Notes under the pieces: model-generated
Seen by the model: only the letters and a program-made list of their open reading frames with translations
Told to the model about the DNA's origin: nothing
The model's database searches: none
Position numbers and translations under genes: made by a program
Assembly (NCBI GenBank): GCA_905236545.1
Contig: CAJOQO010000217.1
Span: forward strand, 1-20,435
DNA: 20,435 nt
Direction of reading: 5' to 3'
From: an uncultured Lachnospiraceae bacterium
GTDB lineage: Bacteria; Bacillota; Clostridia; Lachnospirales; Lachnospiraceae
Shown: positions 6,623-13,700 of the stretch, piece by piece
How positions within the stretch are numbered: position 1 is the first letter of the stretch
Layout of the letters: each line of letters begins with the position of its first letter

Positions 6623-7468
6623 ATGAAGAAACAGGTTATTGCGGCTCTGCTCACAGGTGCGTTCGTTCTTGGCACGCTGCCAATGTGTGCTTTTGCGGAT
6701 GACCTTGAGACAATCACGGTTGCGGCGACTGCGGCTCCCCACGCGGAGATCCTTGAGCAGGCGAAGCCGCTCCTGGAAGAGCAGGGATATGATCTTGAGG
6801 TTGAGGTATTCGCGGACTATGTTCTTCCGAACGATGTTGTTGAGTCCGGAGAGATGGATGCGAACTATTTCCAGCATATCAATTATCTGAATTCCTTTAA
6901 CGAAGAGCAGGGGACGCATCTGGTGAATGCCGGTGAGATCCACTATGAGCCCTTTGGCATCTATGCCGGAAAGAAGGAATCTCTGGATGATGTGGAAGAC
7001 GGCGATACCGTAGCGGTACCAAACGATACGACGAACGAAGCAAGGGCGCTTCTTCTGCTCGAGGCGCAGGGATGGATCACTCTGGATCCGGAAGCGGGAA
7101 TCACCGCGACGCCGGAGGATATCACGGACAATCCCTACAATCTTGAGATCGAGCCGTTCGAGGCTGCCCAGGTTGCCCGCCATATCGATGAGGTTTCTTA
7201 CGCGGTTCTGAACGGAAACTACGCTCTGGAAGCAGGCCTGAACGCAGGCACCGACGCGCTGGCCGTTGAGACTGCTGATTCCGACGCGATCCAGCAGTAT
7301 GTGAATATCATCGCCGTGAAGGAAGGCAATGAGGACGAGCCGAAGATCCAGGCGCTGGTTGAGGTACTCAAGAGCGACGAGATCAGGGAGTTCATCGAGA
7401 AGGAGTATTCCGGAGCGGTTGTTCCGTTCGAGGGCGAGACTGGCGCTGCCGAGACGGAAACAGAGTAA
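6623..7468 (+). CDS. metQ: Methionine-binding protein MetQ
   Basis: This 281-residue protein is the extracytoplasmic substrate receptor of the NlpA/MetQ family. After the signal peptide it shows family features: ITVAATAAPHAEILEQ near 30-45, SGEMDANYFQHINYL near 75-90 and VAVPNDTTNEARALLLL near 131-147. The signal peptide is odd. Cys22 is preceded by Leu-Pro-Met, and Met is not accepted at -1 of a normal lipobox, so cleavage after AFA by signal peptidase I looks as likely as lipidation; family members in Gram-positives are usually lipoproteins. The C-terminus carries an acidic tail GETGAAETETE beyond the usual fold. AGGAGGAGG at 6607-6615 sits 7 bases before ATG 6623. The gene is separated from metNI by a hairpin, a promoter-like element and palindrome copy B, and is closed by a terminator. 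Confidence 0.92.
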   Translation: MKKQVIAALLTGAFVLGTLPMCAFADDLETITVAATAAPHAEILEQAKPLLEEQGYDLEVEVFADYVLPNDVVESGEMDANYFQHINYLNSFNEEQGTHLVNAGEIHYEPFGIYAGKKESLDDVEDGDTVAVPNDTTNEARALLLLEAQGWITLDPEAGITATPEDITDNPYNLEIEPFEAAQVARHIDEVSYAVLNGNYALEAGLNAGTDALAVETADSDAIQQYVNIIAVKEGNEDEPKIQALVEVLKSDEIREFIEKEYSGAVVPFEGETGAAETETE

Positions 7469-7541
7469 GCGATCAGTGCTTCGCCGGCGCCGGATACGGA
7501 AGATGCGCAGTCCGCTGCCGGTCTGTAGAGACGATCTGTGG

Positions 7542-7562
7542 GAGAAGCCCGACGGGCTTCTC
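7542..7562 (+). terminator. Intrinsic terminator after metQ
   Basis: A perfect 9-bp GC-rich stem, GAGAAGCCC (7542-7550) with GGGCTTCTC (7554-7562), has a 3-base loop and is followed by TCTTTGTAATT. It ends the methionine importer transcript. A frame extending aroC upstream to 7538 would translate through this hairpin, which argues against that start. Confidence 0.85.
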
Positions 7563-7567
7563 TCTTT

Positions 7568-7610
7568 GTAATTATTCAGCTCAGAACCATTGGGGGTTCT
7601 GAATCGTTAC
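7568..7610 (+). repeat. Dispersed palindrome copy D (short form)
   Basis: The left arm GTAATTATTCAG plus CAGAACC pairs with the right arm GGGGGTTCTG plus AATCGTTAC around ATT, so the inner hairpin seen in copies A and B is deleted. The right arm is close to the reverse complement of the left arm of copy A. It begins just after the metQ terminator and ends 23 bases before aroC. Confidence 0.75.
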
Positions 7611-7633
7611 CGGAAATGGACAGGGGAATGATT

Positions 7634-8833
7634 ATGGCTGGTTCAGTGATTGGAACATTATTCAGAGTAACAACCTGGGGGGAAAGCCACGGGAAAGGGG
7701 TCGGCGCTGTCGTGGACGGGTGTCCGGCAGGCCTTCCGCTGTGCGAGGAGGATATTCAGGAGTATCTGGATCGCAGAAGGCCGGGACAGAACCGTTTTAC
7801 GACCAGACGCTCCGAGTCTGATACGGTTCAGATCCTGTCCGGCGTTTTTGAGGGAAAAACGACCGGGACACCGATCTCCCTGCTGATTCCGAATGAGGAT
7901 CAGCATTCGAAGGACTACAGCAATCTGAAGGATGTATACCGGCCGGGACACGCGGATCTTGGCTTCGATGCAAAGTTCGGGCTGCGGGACTACCGGGGGG
8001 GCGGACGTTCCTCAGGCAGGGAGACCATCGGAAGGGTGGCGGCCGGCGCGATCGCATGCAGGATCCTTGAGAAGATGGGGATCCATGTTCAGGCATATAC
8101 AGCCTCGATCGGCCCGGTATCATGCGATCCGGCAGGATTTGACGCGCAGCATCTGGCGAAGAGCAGCCTGAACATGCCGGATCCCGAGGCTCAGGCCCGG
8201 GCGGAGGCATATCTTTCCGAATGCATCAGCAGGGGAGATTCCTCGGGCGGGATCGTGGAGTGCATCGTAACAGGCATGCCGGCAGGGATCGGGGAGCCTG
8301 TCTTTGACAAGCTGGACGCGCTGCTCGGCCAGGCGGTTTTTTCGATCGGCGCCGTCAAGGGAGTGGAGATCGGGGACGGATTCGCGGCCGCCGGGGCAAA
8401 GGGATCGGAAAACAATGACCAGTATGGGGCGGACGCGCGGAAGCGTACGAATCATGCAGGAGGGATCCTGGGCGGCATGAGCGACGGGAGTGAGATCCGC
8501 ATCAGGGCTGCCTTTAAGCCGACCCCCTCGATCTCGATGAAACAGCGTGCGCTGGGAAGGGACGGAAGCGTCCATGATCTCGAGATCCGGGGACGCCATG
8601 ATCCTTTGATCGCTCCACGCGCCGCGGTGGTCGTGGAATGTATGACCGCGATCGTGATTCTGGATCTGCTTATGAGAGATTCCTGCTCGACGATGGAAGG
8701 GCTGCTGCGCCGAAGCAGAACGGACAGCCGGGTGTTCCGGGCGGGCGGCAGGGAAGCTTCCGATCCGGAGGCGGCGGCGCCGGCTCTTCCGCCGGCAGAT
8801 GTGACAGACGCATCTTCAGAGGAGGAAAGATGA
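7634..8833 (+). CDS. aroC: Chorismate synthase
   Basis: This 399-residue enzyme converts 5-enolpyruvylshikimate 3-phosphate to chorismate using reduced FMN, the last shared step of aromatic amino acid synthesis. Signatures are TTWGESHGK with His19, GRRSSG-type flavin segments (RGGGRSSGRETIGRVAAGA, about 122-140), KGSENNDQYG and the late RHDPLIAPRAAVVVE motif. The fold ends near residue 355. About 40 further residues are low-complexity (Ala/Pro/Glu/Ser-rich) and not typical of the family. ATG 7634 has AGGGG at 7622-7626 at good spacing and gives the usual MAGSVIGTLF start. The last codons contain the Shine-Dalgarno GGAGGA of the next gene, and ATGA (8830-8833) joins the two, so the K+ channel is translationally coupled. 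No other aro genes are in the window. Confidence 0.96.
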   Translation: MAGSVIGTLFRVTTWGESHGKGVGAVVDGCPAGLPLCEEDIQEYLDRRRPGQNRFTTRRSESDTVQILSGVFEGKTTGTPISLLIPNEDQHSKDYSNLKDVYRPGHADLGFDAKFGLRDYRGGGRSSGRETIGRVAAGAIACRILEKMGIHVQAYTASIGPVSCDPAGFDAQHLAKSSLNMPDPEAQARAEAYLSECISRGDSSGGIVECIVTGMPAGIGEPVFDKLDALLGQAVFSIGAVKGVEIGDGFAAAGAKGSENNDQYGADARKRTNHAGGILGGMSDGSEIRIRAAFKPTPSISMKQRALGRDGSVHDLEIRGRHDPLIAPRAAVVVECMTAIVILDLLMRDSCSTMEGLLRRSRTDSRVFRAGGREASDPEAAAPALPPADVTDASSEEER

Positions 8834-9261
8834 AGGGGCTGAGGATTCTGGTAAGAATACTGAAACAGACCGGGGCAACAAGGATCCTTCTGGGTTTTTT
8901 TGTGCTGTATTTTCTGTGCGCGCTGATCATCTGGCTGCGGGAGCCTCAGATTAAAACTTACGGGGATGGCTTGTGGTATTGTTACGCGGTGATTACCACG
9001 ATCGGGTTCGGGGATGTGATCGTGACGTCGCATCTGTCAAGAGTGGTGTCCATGATCCTTTCCTCGTACGCGGTACTGGCGATCGCGATTATCACAGGCG
9101 TTGTGGTAAACTACTACAATCAGATCGTAGAACTGAAGCAGTCGGAGACCATCACGGCGGTTCTCGACAGGCTGGAGCATCTGCCGGAGATGTCAAAGGA
9201 CGAGCTGGAGGAGCTGTCCCGGGATGTCAGGAGCATTCGCAGGAAGGGCCGGAAGTGCTGA
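8830..9261 (+). CDS. Two-helix potassium channel subunit
   Basis: This 143-residue membrane protein has the simplest K+ channel plan: TM1 at about 18-36, a pore loop, and TM2 at about 71-95. The pore contains TTIGFGD (56-62), a canonical K+ selectivity filter. A short helical C-terminal tail (about 98-138) rich in charged residues could form a tetrameric coiled coil. There is no RCK or cyclic nucleotide domain, so gating may respond to pH or membrane state as in KcsA-like channels; that is inference. The ATG overlaps the aroC stop in ATGA, with GGAGGA at 8821-8826. The last codon (Cys) and the TGA stop lie inside a remnant of the dispersed palindrome at 9254-9269, so the present C-terminus may have been set by repeat insertion. 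Confidence 0.88.
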   Translation: MKGLRILVRILKQTGATRILLGFFVLYFLCALIIWLREPQIKTYGDGLWYCYAVITTIGFGDVIVTSHLSRVVSMILSSYAVLAIAIITGVVVNYYNQIVELKQSETITAVLDRLEHLPEMSKDELEELSRDVRSIRRKGRKC

Positions 9262-9269
9262 ATCGTTAC
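9254..9269 (+). repeat. Dispersed palindrome remnant E
   Basis: AGTGCTGAATCGTTAC matches the right end of the other copies, with no left arm visible upstream in the channel coding sequence. It supplies the final Cys codon and TGA of the K+ channel gene. As a 16-base match it is the weakest member of the family. Confidence 0.6.
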
Positions 9270-9289
9270 CATTTTTGCACACTTCTTAG

Positions 9290-9315
9290 CCCTGCCCGCC
9301 AGGGATTCGTATAAT
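9290..9315 (+). promoter_or_regulatory. Candidate promoter with small palindrome
   Basis: A perfect -10 box TATAAT lies at 9310-9315. The -35 region is weak (TTCTTA at 9283-9288 is too far). Just upstream of the -10, CCCTG and CAGGG (9290-9294, 9300-9304) form an inverted repeat with a 5-base gap that could be a regulator site, or a short hairpin after the channel gene. It would transcribe the secreted protein gene at 9439. Confidence 0.45.
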
Positions 9316-9328
9316 CCTGTGTCACGAT

Positions 9329-9401
9329 AAAACCGGGAAAAAGGAAAGGCAAAACCGGAAAATAAAAGAAAATCAAACCGGAAAAGGGAAGAAAAAACCG
9401 G
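9329..9401 (+). repeat. Phased AAAACCGG repeats in purine-rich leader
   Basis: Four near-identical motifs AAAACCGG (third copy CAAACCGG) start at 9329, 9351, 9374 and 9394, so the period is 20-23 bases, about two helical turns. The stretch between is almost pure A/G. It lies between the TATAAT and the ribosome binding site of the next gene, so it would be in the 5' leader if that promoter is right. Confidence 0.65.
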
Positions 9402-9438
9402 GCTTCTGAAACGTGTTTTCAGAGAGGAGGAAATGGAT

Positions 9439-10368
9439 ATGTTGAAAAAGATGATGGCAGGAACAGTGCTGGCAGCGGCAGTCGCGGCTCTCGGAGCGTC
9501 GGCTGCGATGGCGGGGGCAGGCGAAAAGGTTGACAGGCAGGGAATCAGCTTTGAGATTCCGGAAGAGATCAGGAATCTTGTAACGGTTGAAGACGGAGCC
9601 GACGAAGACACGATCGTCGCGGTTTACGAGACTGCATCCGTGGATGCGGCAAAGGCGCTCGGAAGAGAGGATGAAGGAGCAGGATTTATCTTCAGTATCT
9701 CGACCCTTCCGGAGGCCAGGGTGAAGGAGCTCCGCTGCGGGGATATGAGCGGAATGGAAGTGTTTGCGGAAGATGATGACGTTTTCTATGTATTCAATCA
9801 TCCGACAGATGTACGTTTTGTCCGGGAAAGCTATGATTATGACGGCATAGAGGAAGATGAGTCAGCATGGACGAAGATCAATGAATGGGCAGACCAGGAA
9901 GTCCGTCAGGAGATCCTCGCGAACAATCCGGAGCTGGATGAGGATTTCTATACGAACACCTATCTGGATATGCTGCTGGCCCGGGCGGCGTACGAGGAAG
10001 GAACGGAGTACGAGCTGAGAAGTGTGGAGTTTGGCGCTGATCCGCTGGATCCGGCAACACTGGATGACAATGACTACATCGAAGACCTGGCAGAGGACTT
10101 CACCTATGAAGAACTGAGTGACGCCAAGGCTCCGGACGGAGAATACTACGTTCTGGCATTCAAGGAAGGCGAAGATGAAGTGATGTATCATTTCTTCAAG
10201 GATCCGGACTCCATGAACCTGATCCGTGAGGTGAGAACGGTTGGAGACGAGGAGATGGAGACCTTCTATCAGGCCAACCCCAAAGACGCGGATGACATGG
10301 ACAGGACGACGACGGAGATCGTTGGAAAATGGTGCGCGGCGATCGCGAACGGGGAAGAAGATGACTGA
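9439..10368 (+). CDS. Secreted acidic protein of unknown function
   Basis: The protein has 309 residues from ATG 9439. It begins with MLKKMMAGTVLAAAVAALG and an AMA-type cleavage site around residue 25, so it is exported and not lipid-anchored. The mature part is strongly acidic, with many Asp/Glu clusters (DGADEDT, DGIEEDESA, EDDDVF). Two Cys are seen, one in RCGDM and one in KWCAA; whether they pair is unknown. No transmembrane helix follows the signal and no catalytic motif is recognised. I prefer 9439 over the in-frame ATG 9433 because AGGAGG (9425-9430) then has 8 bases of spacing rather than 2. It is flanked by its own promoter-like region and a strong hairpin, so it is probably monocistronic. 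It could be a ligand-binding or envelope-stress protein, but nothing in the sequence decides this. Confidence 0.85.
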   Translation: MLKKMMAGTVLAAAVAALGASAAMAGAGEKVDRQGISFEIPEEIRNLVTVEDGADEDTIVAVYETASVDAAKALGREDEGAGFIFSISTLPEARVKELRCGDMSGMEVFAEDDDVFYVFNHPTDVRFVRESYDYDGIEEDESAWTKINEWADQEVRQEILANNPELDEDFYTNTYLDMLLARAAYEEGTEYELRSVEFGADPLDPATLDDNDYIEDLAEDFTYEELSDAKAPDGEYYVLAFKEGEDEVMYHFFKDPDSMNLIREVRTVGDEEMETFYQANPKDADDMDRTTTEIVGKWCAAIANGEEDD

Positions 10369-10378
10369 CCGCCGTTGT

Positions 10379-10398
10379 TAAATAAATAAATAAATAAA
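10379..10398. repeat. TAAA tetranucleotide repeat (five units)
   Basis: Five perfect TAAA units follow the stop codon of the secreted protein gene by 10 bases. They put stop codons in every forward frame. Outside coding sequence, length changes here would not alter a protein. Confidence 0.9.
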
Positions 10399-10431
10399 CG
10401 AAGGCAGCCGGATGGTCTGCTTCGACCCATC

Positions 10432-10460
10432 AGGGACACTGAATCTGATTCAGTGTCCCT
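10432..10460. terminator. Palindromic hairpin terminator
   Basis: AGGGACACTGAATC (10432-10445) and its exact reverse complement (10447-10460) flank a single T, followed by GTTTGTT. In RNA a stem of about 12 pairs with a 5-base loop would form. It closes the secreted protein gene; the perfect symmetry suggests it may also act on the other strand. Confidence 0.75.
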
Positions 10461-10467
10461 GTTTGTT

Positions 10468-10584
10468 ACAGGTCACACCCTGACCACTTTGCGACAGACA
10501 CAGGGCTTTTGAGCGGCAGACTTTTGGGGGACGGAGCGAAGAAGCCCTGTGTTTGTCAAAAAAGGCGGTCGGGGTGTGACCTGT
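10468..10584. repeat. Long imperfect inverted repeat, 117 bp
   Basis: The left arm begins ACAGGTCACACCCTGACC and ends ACACAGGGCTT; the right arm begins AAGCCCTGTGTTTGTC and ends GGTGTGACCTGT. The arms are about 40 bases each with a few mismatches and one short length difference, around a loop of roughly 33 bases. There is no open frame of note. It resembles a non-autonomous palindromic element or a structured RNA and shares no sequence with the TGAATCRTTAC family. Confidence 0.75.
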
Positions 10585-10790
10585 CCTCCTGATTCTTTAC
10601 GGTAATCCTTGAAACACGAAAACGCATCTGATAATCTGTACTCAGGATCTGTTTCAGAATAGCTTTTCATTTTTTCTGGTCTGCTTTTCCGATTGCATCG
10701 TCAGAAATGCCTGATTCATTCTGTTTTGCTGCTGATAAGCCTTATGGCGATCCGCGCGGAATGGATGCAGGGGTTCCATCAGGAGGTTCT
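10585..10790. other. Upstream region of the MscS fusion gene
   Basis: This completes the 422-base gap after the secreted protein gene. TTGAAA (10609-10614) and GATAAT (10630-10635) resemble promoter boxes, but the 15-base spacer is short. An in-frame ATG at 10707 has no ribosome binding site. AGGAGG at 10781-10786 marks the likely start at 10791. I see no RNA gene here. Confidence 0.4.
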
Positions 10791-13700
10791 ATGAAAAGTG
10801 GCGATCATATCTCCCGGGAGAAAAGGCAGGAATCTATGCCGAAGAACATCATACTGTGGATTGCCGCGACAGCCGTTGTTCTGGGCATTATTCTTCCATG
10901 CTTTTACAGGATCTGGGGAAACCGTGCGCAGGTTAACGCGGTAGCCGAGTGCACCGTGCTTGCGGATGCGGCGCTCAAGCAGGCAAAGCTGAACCAGGAC
11001 TCTCTTGAAACCCAGGAACAGGAGCTGCTTCAGAGCGATACCCATGTAAATATGGTGATCGGCTGGCTTCTGCTTTATGGAGATGCGGATCAGGAGACAG
11101 TGGATCAATACAGAGAGGAATTCCTGTTTCTTCCTGACGCGACGGTCATCCGCCGGGAGGACGGATCCTGTGAGCCGTTATACGGAGAGATTCCGGAAGA
11201 GGAATTTGAGAGGGTCGCAGAAAAAGCAGAAGCAGTGTATACCTCCTGGGATCAGGATTCCACCCGGCCGGTTCTTACCATGTCTGCTGTCGTGCGGGAT
11301 GGAGACCATCAATACCTTGTGTCAACCTTCCCCCTTGCGGCCGCGACGATTATCACCAGACAGAAAGCCGGAACCCTGCGGGAGGGAAAGGAGATTACAT
11401 CCCTTTCCAATGCTTCCCGCGCGCCTGAGGGCGGAAGCCTGATTCTTGTCAGCCTGGACACAGGAGATGTGATTCAGGTGATAGGGAAAAAACTGGTTAA
11501 GACAAAACAGACTCTGAAGATTGACCCGGATGAAAACGGAAAGACAAAGATTGGAAAAAGGAATTATCTTGCCGCGTCTGCTGACAGCGATGCATACCGG
11601 GTTTACGCAATCGTTCCGGCATCCAGAGCGATTTCAAAAAGGTCTCTGACTCCTGTTATCGCGTCGATCCTGTTTTCTGTGCTGTTTCTTCTGGTTCTGC
11701 TGTACGCCTGGTTTTTATGTGTTGATATTCAGCGCGGACGTGTGGAACAGGGCTGGCGCAAGGCAGGCGAGCGTGAGATTGTGGCTGCGGTGAGACGCCG
11801 CGTCCGCATGGTTTACTATATCTGCTGTGTCTGTGTTGTCCTTATCGTTCTTTTGATCTGTTCCCTTATCGTAGTGGATGGAAGGAGAACCTGGGGACTG
11901 GACATCCTGAAAGACGTGGAGAACTATTATGAGGAGGATGATGCTGCAAAAAATAACAGAAGAGATACAAAACGGATCTCCAACCAGGAATATGCCCAGC
12001 TCATAGCGGATGCGATGAACCGGTGCCCCGAAGTGATGGAGGAGGAGGCACTGGCTGATCTTGGATATGCGGCCGGACGGGATGTATGTATCCTGAATGA
12101 TAAGGGAGAGGTGCTGAAAGCCTCTACGGACGGTTATGATTTTTCCGGTCTGGACGATAAGGATTCCGAGTGGTATGCATTGAAGCCTGTACTGGAGAAG
12201 CAGGCGAACCTGAAGGAGATCACGATAAAGGAGGACGGCGGGAAGTATGTATGCCAGACAGCAAGGATCGGTGACACAGACCAGGTAATGGTTCTTGGAG
12301 AGTACAGGAAAAGCGAAGACCCGGAAGCTTCCTTTTATGCGGATTTTTCGGTTCCGGACGGTATGACTCTCTTTGCGGTGGATCCTGAAACCGGAGTGAT
12401 CGTGGCAAGTTCCGGAGGGGATTACTGTGGAGTCGAAGCCAGGATGATCGGCATTACGGATGAAGTTCTGGCGGATAACTTTGCGGGGAATATCACGCTT
12501 GACGGGAAAAGCTGCTTTGTGCAGACCAATGTACAGAAGAGCTGCGTGAGCATCCTTGCCGTGGATCTGACCAACCTGACGGGCAAGTATGTCAGGGCTG
12601 CACTGACGATGTGCCTGCTGGGCGTGCTCGTGACAGGACTGATGCTGCTTCTGGTGTTTCTCCTTCAGAGGGGATTCTGGAACAGAATGATGCTCCCGGA
12701 AACAGGGGATGAGGGGTACAGAAAGAAGACCGGAACGACGACCGAAAGAAAGACGGAAGAGAGGATCGAAAAGAAGCCCGGAAAGAAGATCGAAGAAGCG
12801 GCCGGAATAAGGGCCGGAACGGAAGCCGGAATGAAAGAGGGAACGGAAGACGGAACGGAAGATGCCGAAGATGCCGAAGGCGATGAAGATGAGGAATACT
12901 ATTCTGAGAAAAAAGGTGCGCTGCTTGCCAAACAAAGCGCTGCCGGAAGGTGGATGCATGCCAGGACACCTTTCCAGAAGAAATCGGCGGACGAAAAATT
13001 CGTGTTCCTGACCATTGTATTTGCGGTATCCTTCCTGGCGGGATGTTTCCTGTACTACCATTTCAGGGGCGGATCGGGAATCATGCACAGTGTTGTCGCG
13101 TATCTGTTCCAGGGTACCTGGAACCGGGGACTGAACATCTACGCGGTCACATATGCGATCCTGATGGTTCTGTTCATCATGCTGATCGCGACGATCCTTC
13201 GCGGAATCGTGCTGATAGCCGGCCAGTACTTTGGAAGCCGGGGCGAGACGATCGCCAGGCTGATCGGAAGCTTTATCCGCTACGCTTCCCTCCTGGGCGC
13301 CATCGGTTACAGCCTTATGTTTCTCGGAGTCAATACGACAACGATTCTTGCCTCTGCCGGAATCATCGGACTCGGCGTGAGTATCGGCGCAAAGGATCTG
13401 ATCTCTGACATCCTGGCCGGAGTCGCGATTGTATTCGAAGGAGAATTCCGGACAGGCGACATTATAGAGATCAATGGCTTCCGCGGAGAAGTGCAGGAGA
13501 TCGGGATCCGGACCACGAAGGTGTTGTCCCAGGGCAATGTAAAGGTATACCGGAACAGTGAAGTGAGCGGAGTGATCAATCTGACACAGCGCTATTCGAT
13601 CGCCCAGGCAGAGATCAGCATAAACCGTAAGGAAAAATATGAGGCCGTCGAGAAAGCATTTCTGGATGCGCTTCCCAGGATCGGACGGCATATCCCCATG

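Noticed and set aside
6514..6702. Small + strand gene before metQ
   Set aside because: It starts inside palindrome copy B, overlaps the metQ start in another frame and has no ribosome binding site.
7538..7633. Longer N-terminus for chorismate synthase
   Set aside because: It would translate the metQ terminator and palindrome copy D; the conserved MAGSVIGTLF start is at 7634.
10432..10460. Sixth copy of the dispersed palindrome
   Set aside because: It contains GATTCAG and CTGAATC but in a different arrangement, without the GTAAC/GTTAC ends; it fits a terminator better.
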